From Caldifarciminota bacterium (GTDB taxonomy: Bacteria; Hydrothermota; Hydrothermia; S141-80), in assembly GCA_027053375.1 (NCBI GenBank), contig JALUJC010000064.1, positions 1 to 5,090 on the forward strand: DNA of 5,090 nucleotides, given 5' to 3'. Each line of letters starts with the position of its first letter. Positions within the stretch are counted from its first letter, which is position 1. Positions 1 to 4,966 of this stretch are shown piece after piece. The notes beneath the pieces are model-generated. The model searched no databases and was not told the DNA's origin. It saw only the letters and a list, made by a program, of their open reading frames with translations. Made by a program: the position numbers and the translations under genes.

Positions 1-81
1 GTAGTAGTGCACGCCCTGAACGAGACTGGACGCGCAGTTTCCGACACCGATAATCGCAACCCGAATCTTCCCCTTGCCCAT
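1..81 (-). CDS. ino1: Inositol-3-phosphate synthase (Ino1/MIPS), N-terminal fragment
   Basis: Only the first 27 codons are present; the gene runs off the left edge. The product starts MGKGKIRVAIIGVGNCASSL, a glycine-rich Rossmann NAD-binding loop (GVGNCAS at residues 12-18) followed by VQGVHYY, which is the characteristic start of prokaryotic myo-inositol-1(3)-phosphate synthases. The family converts glucose-6-phosphate to inositol-3-phosphate in the cytoplasm using NAD. The ATG at 81..79 is preceded by a perfect AAGGAGGT ribosome site (96..89) with 7-base spacing, which overlaps the last base of the upstream gene's stop codon. The gap to that gene is 14 bases, so the two are almost certainly co-transcribed. 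The partner gene is a CDP-alcohol phosphotransferase expected to consume inositol phosphate. Identification rests on a short but very diagnostic N-terminus. Confidence 0.88.
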   Translation of the reverse strand, partial: MGKGKIRVAIIGVGNCASSLVQGVHYY

Positions 82-95
82 AGGTTAGACCTCCT

Positions 96-692
96 TCATT
101 GACTTGATTTCCCTGCGGGAGGGCGGATTGGAACGGATAGCCTATTATACAGGTCCCGATACCGATTGGCAACCGTAAGCCACACAAGCAGCGCAAAATA
201 GGGCATGCTCTTCAGGAACACCCCCGGACCCGCCAGGCTTGCCGCGATGATCCACACATAGCGGATGGCCCGGTCCATGGGCCCCACCCGGGTGGAGGCA
301 CCCAGCCCCTCTCCCCGTGCACGGGCATAGGAGACCATGAAGGAGCCCACAAAAGCCAGATAAACCCAGAGTACGCCCGGGAACTGGAATCGGAAAACCC
401 ACATCCAGGTGCCGAACAGGATGGCCTCGGCCACCCGGTCCAGGGAGGAGTCCAGAAACGCGCCAAAGGCGGTGGTGCGGTTGAGATGCCGTGCAAGCTG
501 ACCGTCCAGGGTGTCAAACAACCCCACCGCGATCAGGGCGAGGGCGGCAGAGGAGAACCGGCCCTGCAAATAGAGATAGGCCACAGGGAGCGTGAGGACG
601 GGACCCAGGAAGGTGAGCACGTTGGGCGTAATTCCGGTGTGTGCCAGCAGAGAAACCAGGGGGTTGAGAAGACGACGGAAACGTTCTTTCAT
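96..692 (-). CDS. CDP-alcohol phosphatidyltransferase, probable phosphatidylinositol phosphate synthase
   Basis: A 198-residue integral membrane enzyme of the CDP-alcohol phosphatidyltransferase family, normal in length. The complete catalytic signature is visible: D60-x2-D63-G64-x2-A67-R68-x8-G77-x3-D81-x3-D85, the metal and CDP binding motif. Hydrophobic segments lie near residues 24-42, 47-60, 88-101, 106-123, 145-160 and 163-175, consistent with the usual six helices. The stretch SYARARGEGLG (121-131), followed by VGPMDRAIR, resembles enzymes that accept inositol phosphate as the alcohol. With ino1 directly downstream, the likely reaction is CDP-diacylglycerol plus inositol phosphate giving phosphatidylinositol phosphate and CMP. 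The main alternative is the di-myo-inositol-phosphate-phosphate synthase of thermophiles, a member of the same family. The ATG overlaps the rsmI stop as ATGA, with GGAGG 7 bases upstream. The family call is secure; the substrate is inferred from context. Confidence 0.9.
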   Translation of the reverse strand: MKERFRRLLNPLVSLLAHTGITPNVLTFLGPVLTLPVAYLYLQGRFSSAALALIAVGLFDTLDGQLARHLNRTTAFGAFLDSSLDRVAEAILFGTWMWVFRFQFPGVLWVYLAFVGSFMVSYARARGEGLGASTRVGPMDRAIRYVWIIAASLAGPGVFLKSMPYFALLVWLTVANRYRDLYNRLSVPIRPPAGKSSQ

Positions 693-1375
693 GACCTGCC
701 CTCCACCACGATCACAAATTCACCTTTTTTGTGGGCGCACCAGCGAACGGCCTCTTCCAGGGTGCCATAGAACCCCTCCTCGTGCTGTTTGGTGAGTTCC
801 CGCCCCACGAACACCCGTCGGTGGGCCCCCAGGTGGTCCCGGAGTTCCTGGAGCGTGCGTTCAATGCGGTGCACCGATTCATAAAACACCAGCGTACGGG
901 GGTCATCCTGCAGCGCCTCCAGACGTCGTCGCCGTTTGCCTGCGGTTCGGGGTAAAAAGCCCTCAAAGACAAAGCGGTCGGTGGGCAACCCCGACACGGA
1001 GAGCGCCGCGATCACAGCGGACGGCCCGGGAACGGGGACCACCGGAAACCCTGCCTCACGCACCGCATGAACCATGCGATAGCCCGGATCCGAGATGGTG
1101 GGGGTCCCTGCATCGCTCAGAAGACCCACGGCTTTCCCCTCCTGCAGTGCGCGAAGTACACCCGGGATCCGCCGGTGTTCGTTGCCTTCAAAGCAACTCC
1201 ACAGGGTCGGTACGGCGATGTGGTAGTGGTTCAGCAGAACCCGTGCCCGTCGTGTATCCTCCACCAGCAAAAGATCCAGCCGGGGCAGAAGAGAGACCGC
1301 CCGATGGGTGAGGTCTTCCAGGTTCCCGATCGGTGTCGCGATCACGTACAGATGACCTCCCTTCACCTGCTCCAT
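689..1375 (-). CDS. rsmI: 16S rRNA (cytidine-1402-2'-O)-methyltransferase RsmI
   Basis: A 228-residue SAM-dependent methyltransferase of the tetrapyrrole-methylase fold. The family 2'-O-methylates C1402 of 16S rRNA in the decoding centre. Diagnostic motifs are all present in order: LYVIATPIGNLEDLT (9-23), VEDTRR (38-43), LLSDAGTPTISDPG (85-98), PVPGPSAVIAALSVSGL (114-130), FEGFLPR (137-143) and FYESVHR (164-170). The protein ends at FVIVVEGRS, so it lacks the extra C-terminal segment that brings many RsmI proteins to about 280 residues; the catalytic core is complete, so this is a short version rather than a broken gene. The ATG lies 13 bp inside the end of the preceding gene, with GGGAG 11 bases upstream. 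An in-frame GTG three codons later has a worse-placed ribosome site. Its stop overlaps the next start as ATGA, so it sits mid-operon. Confidence 0.95.
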   Translation of the reverse strand: MEQVKGGHLYVIATPIGNLEDLTHRAVSLLPRLDLLLVEDTRRARVLLNHYHIAVPTLWSCFEGNEHRRIPGVLRALQEGKAVGLLSDAGTPTISDPGYRMVHAVREAGFPVVPVPGPSAVIAALSVSGLPTDRFVFEGFLPRTAGKRRRRLEALQDDPRTLVFYESVHRIERTLQELRDHLGAHRRVFVGRELTKQHEEGFYGTLEEAVRWCAHKKGEFVIVVEGRS

Positions 1376-2019
1376 TTTTGTTCAATCTCCCGGAAAGTGG
1401 CTTCCAGTTCACGTTCCAGGTCCACCATGGGTTCGCCCTCCACATACTCCACCAGCTTGATGTCCTGGAGATGTTTGAGCACCTCCACCACCGCCCGGAT
1501 CTTTTCCAGGCTGGTGAGCAATTTGCGGAAATAGGTGTCCAGTTCCTCTTCGGTGAGCACTTCTCCTTCCCGCTGCCGGGTCATCAGGGATTTCCCCACG
1601 CCATAGGGAGCCGTGAGCAGGTTGTTGATGTGGTGGGCCAGGGCGGTTACCACGGGGAGCAGAGAACCCGAGGCTGCTTCGTGCGTGCGGACAGCACGAT
1701 CCAGCGCCCAGTGGACCAGTTCGGGATCAGGGGGCTTGGGGATCAGGGCCTGCACGTTCAGATGGAGCCATGCACGGGCGTGGCTTGCGGTGGCATAGCC
1801 TACGAGGAGAATGAGGGGGCCTTTGTAATCGGGCAGTTCCGGACGTTCCGGCATATCCGGAAGACGGGCGGCCACCATGAGCACATCCGGTGTCTCTTTA
1901 AGAAGTGCCAGCAGATCAGGATATGTGGCGGCTTCCCGAACCTGATGGCCCTCCGCCTCCAGCCAGGTCCGGAGGTTCTCCCGGGAAACCGCTTCCCGAT
2001 CCGCGATCACAATGTTCAT
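1363..2019 (-). CDS. Pseudoreceiver plus histidine-kinase dimerisation (DHp) domain protein without ATPase domain
   Basis: A 218-residue soluble protein. Residues 1-110 read as a response-regulator receiver fold: IVIADRE (3-9) at the acidic pair, PDVLMVAARLPDM (44-56) at the phosphoacceptor strand, LILLVGYA (69-76), and IPKPPDPEL (93-101) with the conserved Lys95. Aligned by eye to the usual PDLVLLDLRLPDM, the phosphoacceptor Asp is Ala50, the second acidic residue is Arg8 and the Thr position is Val73, so phosphorylation is unlikely. Residues 121-195 resemble a HisKA/DHp helical hairpin: ALAHHINNLLTA (126-137) matches the H-box ALAHEINNPLTA with His129 as candidate phospho-His and His130 replacing the Glu, then a second helix LTSLEKIRAVVEVLKHLQDI. 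The protein ends about 20 residues later with no ATP-binding N, G1 or G2 boxes. Its start overlaps the glgA stop (ATGA), with AGGGGGTG 5 bases upstream. A phosphotransfer, adaptor or dimerisation role is inferred; function unknown. Confidence 0.75.
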   Translation of the reverse strand: MNIVIADREAVSRENLRTWLEAEGHQVREAATYPDLLALLKETPDVLMVAARLPDMPERPELPDYKGPLILLVGYATASHARAWLHLNVQALIPKPPDPELVHWALDRAVRTHEAASGSLLPVVTALAHHINNLLTAPYGVGKSLMTRQREGEVLTEEELDTYFRKLLTSLEKIRAVVEVLKHLQDIKLVEYVEGEPMVDLERELEATFREIEQKWSR

Positions 2020-3392
2020 GGGTGCACCCCCTGGCGTTCCTGCATCAGGGTGAGGTAGGCCCGGGCGGAGACCTCCCAGGAAACGGGGGTCTGCATGGCC
2101 TGAATGCGCAGGCGGGCGTATTCCTCCGGGTGTTCCTTCTGCAGGGTGAGGGCTTCGTCCACAACCACACGGAAGGGTTCGGCACCGAAAGGCCAGAACA
2201 GGAAACCGTTGGCTCGGGCGGGCTCCGCGTGCAGGTCCACCACGGTGTCCACCAGCCCACCGGTGCGATGGGCGATCACCGGGGTTCCGTACCGGAACGC
2301 AATCATCTGGGCAAGTCCGCAGGGTTCGTAGCGAGAGGGCATCAGGAACCAGTCTGCGGCGGCATAGATGCGGCGCGCAAGATCATCACGGAATGCCCGG
2401 ATAAACCGGATATGCGCTGGATCCAGCGATGAAAGACGCTGAAGCCGGTCTTCCAGCAGGGCATCCCCCGTGCCCAGGATCACCAGGGTGGCGCGGTGTT
2501 TCCGGAGAATGGGTAGAAGCGCGGGGAGCAGATCGTGCCCCTTCTGGCGGGTGATCCGTGCCACCATCCCCAGGAGCGGACCTGCAGAGGGAAGGCCCAG
2601 TTCCTGGCGAAGGGCACGTGCGGCTGCCCTTTTGCCTTCCTCCAGGCGGGAGATGTCATACCTCACAGGAAGGGCAGGGTCGCTGCGGGGATCCCACCGC
2701 TCGGTGTCCAGACCGTTCAGAATCCCGCGGATCCGTGCCTGAAGGGGGCGGAGCAGGGGAGCCAGCCCGTGATCTGTCCCCTCCCCCAGCAATTCCCGGG
2801 CATAGGTGGGGCTGACCGGCACAATCCAGGATGCGGTGCGGAGCCCCTGGGCCAGCATGCTGTGGGTGTAGGGATCGCCGGGATCGTAAGGCAGGTCCAG
2901 AACCGCTGCACGGTCAGGCGTGAGCCGTTCCTGATAGGCGGCGTTGTGCAGGGTGAGCACCGTACGCATCGTGGAAGGCAGGAATACCCCAACGGTGGCG
3001 GTGTGCCAGTCGTGCACATGGACCACGTCGGGCGGGGTTTCCAGGTGCAGGATCAGGGCGGCCGCTGCACGGCTGAAGCGTCCAAACCGCAGCCAGTTGT
3101 CAGGATAACCTTTCCCCTGCTCACCATAGATGCCCTGCCGATCAAAGAGGGCGGGTTCATGGAAAAACCATACCGTGCCTGTCTCCCCCGGCATGTACCG
3201 GAAAGTATATTCCCCCACCTCTATGGTGGGCAGATCGGCGTATCCGGGGATGTGCCGGACATATCCGGGAAGGATACGATCCACACGGTGGCCCATCCGG
3301 TGCAGGGCACGGCTCAGTCCGTCCACCACATCCGCCAGTCCACCCACCTTGACCAGGGGCACGCTTTCGGCCGCCACTTCCATAATCTGCAT
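2016..3392 (-). CDS. glgA: Glycogen synthase GlgA (ADP-glucose type, GT5)
   Basis: A 458-residue starch/glycogen synthase that would transfer glucose from ADP-glucose (possibly UDP-glucose) to the non-reducing end of alpha-1,4-glucan in the cytoplasm. The N-terminal KVGGLADVV (residues 15-23) is the KxGGL nucleotide-sugar loop. Further GT-B landmarks are VVHVHDWHTA, LTLHNAAYQ, ILNGLDTERWDP, RITRQKGHDLL, ILGTGD and the C-terminal donor-site block SRYEPCGLAQMIAFRYGTPV followed by RTGGLVDTV. I start it at ATG 3392..3390 (MQIMEVAAES). The frame is open to an ATG at 3494..3492, but those 34 extra residues (Pro, Arg and Cys rich) have no counterpart before the KxGGL strand in the family. A promoter-like sequence also places the transcript start at about 3392. 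Its stop overlaps the next gene (ATGA). It is the first gene of the minus-strand operon, and its length is slightly below the usual 470-490. Confidence 0.93.
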   Translation of the reverse strand: MQIMEVAAESVPLVKVGGLADVVDGLSRALHRMGHRVDRILPGYVRHIPGYADLPTIEVGEYTFRYMPGETGTVWFFHEPALFDRQGIYGEQGKGYPDNWLRFGRFSRAAAALILHLETPPDVVHVHDWHTATVGVFLPSTMRTVLTLHNAAYQERLTPDRAAVLDLPYDPGDPYTHSMLAQGLRTASWIVPVSPTYARELLGEGTDHGLAPLLRPLQARIRGILNGLDTERWDPRSDPALPVRYDISRLEEGKRAAARALRQELGLPSAGPLLGMVARITRQKGHDLLPALLPILRKHRATLVILGTGDALLEDRLQRLSSLDPAHIRFIRAFRDDLARRIYAAADWFLMPSRYEPCGLAQMIAFRYGTPVIAHRTGGLVDTVVDLHAEPARANGFLFWPFGAEPFRVVVDEALTLQKEHPEEYARLRIQAMQTPVSWEVSARAYLTLMQERQGVHP

Positions 3393-3398
3393 AAGGGT

Positions 3399-3427
3399 AT
3401 GATAACACCCCCGGGGGGAATACGCAA
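3399..3427 (-). promoter_or_regulatory. Putative sigma-70-type promoter of the glgA operon, leaderless arrangement
   Basis: On the minus strand, TTGCGT (3427..3422, 3 of 6 matches to TTGACA) is separated by exactly 17 bases from TATCAT (3404..3399, 5 of 6 matches to TATAAT). Only six bases (ACCCTT) separate the -10 from ATG 3392, so transcription would begin at or next to the A of the start codon, giving a leaderless mRNA. The spacer contains the perfect palindrome CCCCCGGGGG (3408-3417), which could affect spacer geometry or bind a regulator. No well-placed Shine-Dalgarno precedes this ATG: the nearest purine run, GGGGGTG, ends 13 bases away. Confidence 0.6.
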
Positions 3428-3495
3428 GCGGTGCCCGTCTCCCGGGGATGGGGACGGGTTCGCAGCACCGCAGAAGTCCCCAATCCGGGATCATG

Positions 3496-3522
3496 TTCCG
3501 TCCGTCGTACGCACGGACGGAA
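3496..3522. repeat. Perfect 10-bp inverted repeat (hairpin or operator)
   Basis: The arms TTCCGTCCGT (3496-3505) and ACGGACGGAA (3513-3522) are exact reverse complements around a 7-base CGTACGC loop. The site lies 46 bases past the stop of the minus-strand secreted-protein gene and about 70 bases upstream of the glgA -35. No T-run follows on either strand, so it is not a classical Rho-independent terminator. It could be a 3'-end stabilising stem for the upstream transcript or a dimeric regulator site. A second, imperfect dyad (3434-3458, CCCGTCTCC with GGGGACGGG, one T-G mismatch, 7-base loop) lies between it and the promoter. Confidence 0.55.
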
Positions 3523-3567
3523 TGGCATACGGGCTACGCCGAAAGGTGGGGTGTGCTTCGCTGGGGT

Positions 3568-3987
3568 TCAGTCGTCGTAGACGCCTTTCTTTTCGTATTC
3601 CTCGTGATTGTCGTCGTCCATCTTCATGGGCATTCGCCCCGGGGCATACACGGTGTGTCCCTCCACGCTCAGCGTGGCAACCATGAGCGCGGGATACCCT
3701 TCCACAGGCTTGCCTTTCACCATCACGGGTTCGCGGTTGATTCGCCGGAGAACGTTCTGCGGCACGTTGATCAGGAAGAAGAATTTTCCATCTTTCGTAA
3801 AGACGCCGAGGAGTTCGTAGTGATGTTCTGGATCGGGTTTGTGGGTGCACAGCATGTGTTCCACGGTGCCGCATACCGCACCGCTCACAGTGCCTTCCAC
3901 CTGTACCATGCGTTCACCTGCATGGAGCGGGCTGAACGTGGCAAAAGCCAGCAGACATCCCGCAAGCAACGTTGTCCATCTTTTCAT
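3568..3987 (-). CDS. Small secreted protein of unknown function, possible OB-like fold with metal-binding tail
   Basis: A 139-residue protein with a clear Sec signal peptide: MKRW, a hydrophobic stretch through residue 20, and a probable cleavage after LHA (residue 23), giving a mature protein of about 116 residues. Cys11 in LLAGC resembles a lipobox, but the hydrophobic core continues past it, so ordinary cleavage is favoured. The mature part reads as beta strands: VQVEGTVSGAVCG, HYELLGVFTKDGKFFFLIN, EPVMVKGKPVEG, LMVATLSVEGHTVY. This pattern recalls small secreted OB-like proteins with an EGxV..C...G....DGK..Y core. Cys39 and Cys47 could form a disulfide or bind metal. The C-terminus (119-139) is Met, His, Asp and Glu rich (MPMKMDDDNHEEYEKKGVYDD minus its last residue), suggesting metal binding. 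The start is supported by AGGAGGT 5 bases upstream. It is encoded divergently from cas6, 175 bases upstream of glgA. Family not recognised; the fold is a guess. Confidence 0.8.
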   Translation of the reverse strand: MKRWTTLLAGCLLAFATFSPLHAGERMVQVEGTVSGAVCGTVEHMLCTHKPDPEHHYELLGVFTKDGKFFFLINVPQNVLRRINREPVMVKGKPVEGYPALMVATLSVEGHTVYAPGRMPMKMDDDNHEEYEKKGVYDD

Positions 3988-4196
3988 GGCGCACCTCCTG
4001 TGCGTTGCTGGATCCTCCGGTAAAGATCATGGAGGCTATCCCCCGTCCCATCCATCCCTCTCAGAGGATGATTCAGATCTCCTTCAGGAAATGAGGGCGA
4101 AAACCGCACATGCGCACAGTGTGTTTCATCCAGGAGGTCTTGACCATTTTTCGAAAAGGCTCTATCTTTGAAACGTATGAACGGCGGGAGCAAGGG
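3988..4196. other. Divergent intergenic region between the secreted-protein gene and cas6
   Basis: This 209-base stretch holds the ribosome site of the minus-strand gene (AGGAGGT just right of 3992) and, near its right end, the cas6 promoter and ribosome site. A short imperfect dyad, CATCC-C-TCT then AGAGGATG (4053-4070), has no T-run. I see no convincing -35/-10 pair for the minus-strand gene, no CRISPR repeat units, no tRNA and no riboswitch-like structure. A 23-codon minus-strand reading frame from about 4052 ends in an ATGA overlap with the secreted-protein start, but lacks a usable ribosome site of its own. Confidence 0.6.
4140..4168 (+). promoter_or_regulatory. Putative sigma-70-type promoter of the cas6-cmr operon
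   Basis: TTGACC (4140-4145, 5 of 6 matches to the -35 consensus), an exact 17-base spacer, then TATCTT (4163-4168, 4 of 6 to the -10, with both invariant-type T/A positions and the final T). Transcription would start near 4174-4176, giving a leader of about 22 bases before the GTG at 4197 with a ribosome site inside it. The position rules out the upstream in-frame ATG at 4110 as the main start. Confidence 0.6.
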
Positions 4197-4961
4197 GTGA
4201 GGATTGCGATTCGTTTTCGTCCGCAGAAGCCGCCATTGCGGCTCCCTTTGCATTACAACCACCAGGTGCAGTCGCTCATCTACCGGCTTCTGGACCGCAC
4301 CCTTGCAGACAGAATCCACGACGAAGGCTGGCAGTTTGGCAAACGGCGGTACAAGTTTTTTACCTTTTCAAGATTGTGGTCGCGGAGTCCGAAGATCCAG
4401 AGGGAAAATGGCACGCCACACATCCTGTTCGGTCATCCCGTAACCCTCTATCTGGGGTCGCTGGACGTGGATGTACTCACCTCCCTTGCCTCCAATCTTG
4501 TGCGATGGGGGGAGTTCCGGCTCGGGCGTCAGCTGTGCATTCTGGACCGTGTGGAGGTGGAGATGCCTCCCGTGCCCCGTGAGGTCATGCGGGTACGGAC
4601 GCTTTCCCCCATCACGGTCTATTCCACGCTCCAGCATCCTTCGGGGCAGAAAAAAACATACTATTTCTCCCCTTTTGAAGAAGAATTCTCCCAACAGGTG
4701 ATCCAGAATCTGAAGAGAAAGGCGCTTGCCTGGTATGGTCCGGATGTCTCGCTTCCGGACGATGCCTGGATCCGTCCGGTACGCGTTTCCTCTCACGATC
4801 TGAAAATCATCCGGTTCAAAGGCACGGTGATCAAAGGGTGGATGGGGACCTTTGAGGTCCGCCTCCCAGAGCCCTATTTCACCCTGGCCTACGAAGCGGG
4901 CCTCGGCGCCAAAAACAGCCAGGGATTTGGCATGATCCTGGTGGTGAGAAAGGGAGGATAG
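4197..4961 (+). CDS. cas6: CRISPR-associated endoribonuclease Cas6
   Basis: A 254-residue Cas6, which in this family cuts the precursor CRISPR transcript within each repeat to give mature crRNAs, here presumably for the adjacent Cmr complex. Family landmarks: LPLHYNHQVQSLIYRLL (16-32) opening the first ferredoxin-like domain; RIHDEGW (39-45) with His41 as candidate general base; FGKRRYKFFTFSRL (47-60), basic and aromatic; LSPITVYS (136-143); YYFSPFEEEFSQQVIQNLKRK (155-175, typical linker helix); and the C-terminal glycine-rich loop AGLGAKNSQGFGMI (234-247). Tyr29, His41 and Lys49 or Lys53 could form the Tyr-His-Lys triad known from Pyrococcus Cas6. I start at GTG 4197 because GGGAG (4186-4190) sits 6 bases upstream and the promoter ends at 4168. 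The frame also extends to ATG 4110, adding 29 residues without Cas6 character. The sequence looks locally less GC-rich than the minus-strand operon. Confidence 0.93.
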   Translation: MRIAIRFRPQKPPLRLPLHYNHQVQSLIYRLLDRTLADRIHDEGWQFGKRRYKFFTFSRLWSRSPKIQRENGTPHILFGHPVTLYLGSLDVDVLTSLASNLVRWGEFRLGRQLCILDRVEVEMPPVPREVMRVRTLSPITVYSTLQHPSGQKKTYYFSPFEEEFSQQVIQNLKRKALAWYGPDVSLPDDAWIRPVRVSSHDLKIIRFKGTVIKGWMGTFEVRLPEPYFTLAYEAGLGAKNSQGFGMILVVRKGG

Positions 4962-4966
4962 GATTC

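Noticed and set aside
1333..2058. A 241-codon plus-strand open frame opposite the pseudoreceiver-DHp gene
   Set aside because: It exactly shadows the minus-strand gene, which has recognisable domains, overlaps its neighbours in operon fashion and has a ribosome site. The plus frame has none of these.
3496..3522. The 10-bp inverted repeat as a Rho-independent terminator
   Set aside because: Neither strand has a T-rich tract after the stem; the minus strand continues CATGATCCCGG. I keep it as a hairpin or dyad of unknown role.
2535..3686. A 383-codon plus-strand open frame opposite glgA and the adjacent intergenic region
   Set aside because: It is antisense to the clear GT5 protein, has low-complexity Gly/Pro/His/Arg-rich sequence with no recognisable domain, and is explained by the GC-rich codon bias of glgA.
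3568..3987. Lipoprotein assignment of the secreted protein from LLAGC at residues 7-11
   Set aside because: The hydrophobic core before Cys11 would be only about five residues, and it continues after it to an ordinary signal-peptidase site at LHA; a Sec-secreted soluble protein is more likely.
4110..4196. An N-terminal extension of cas6 from ATG 4110
   Set aside because: The likely promoter lies inside it at 4140-4168, it has no Cas6-like sequence, and GTG 4197 has a well-spaced ribosome site.
3988..4196. A CRISPR leader or repeat array next to cas6
   Set aside because: No direct repeats of 24-40 bases with regular spacing are visible here or elsewhere in the window.
3984..4319. A 111-codon minus-strand open frame across the divergent region and the 5' part of cas6
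   Set aside because: Its first half is antisense to cas6 and its sequence resembles no family. Only the last 22-23 codons could be a coupled leader, reported separately with low interest.
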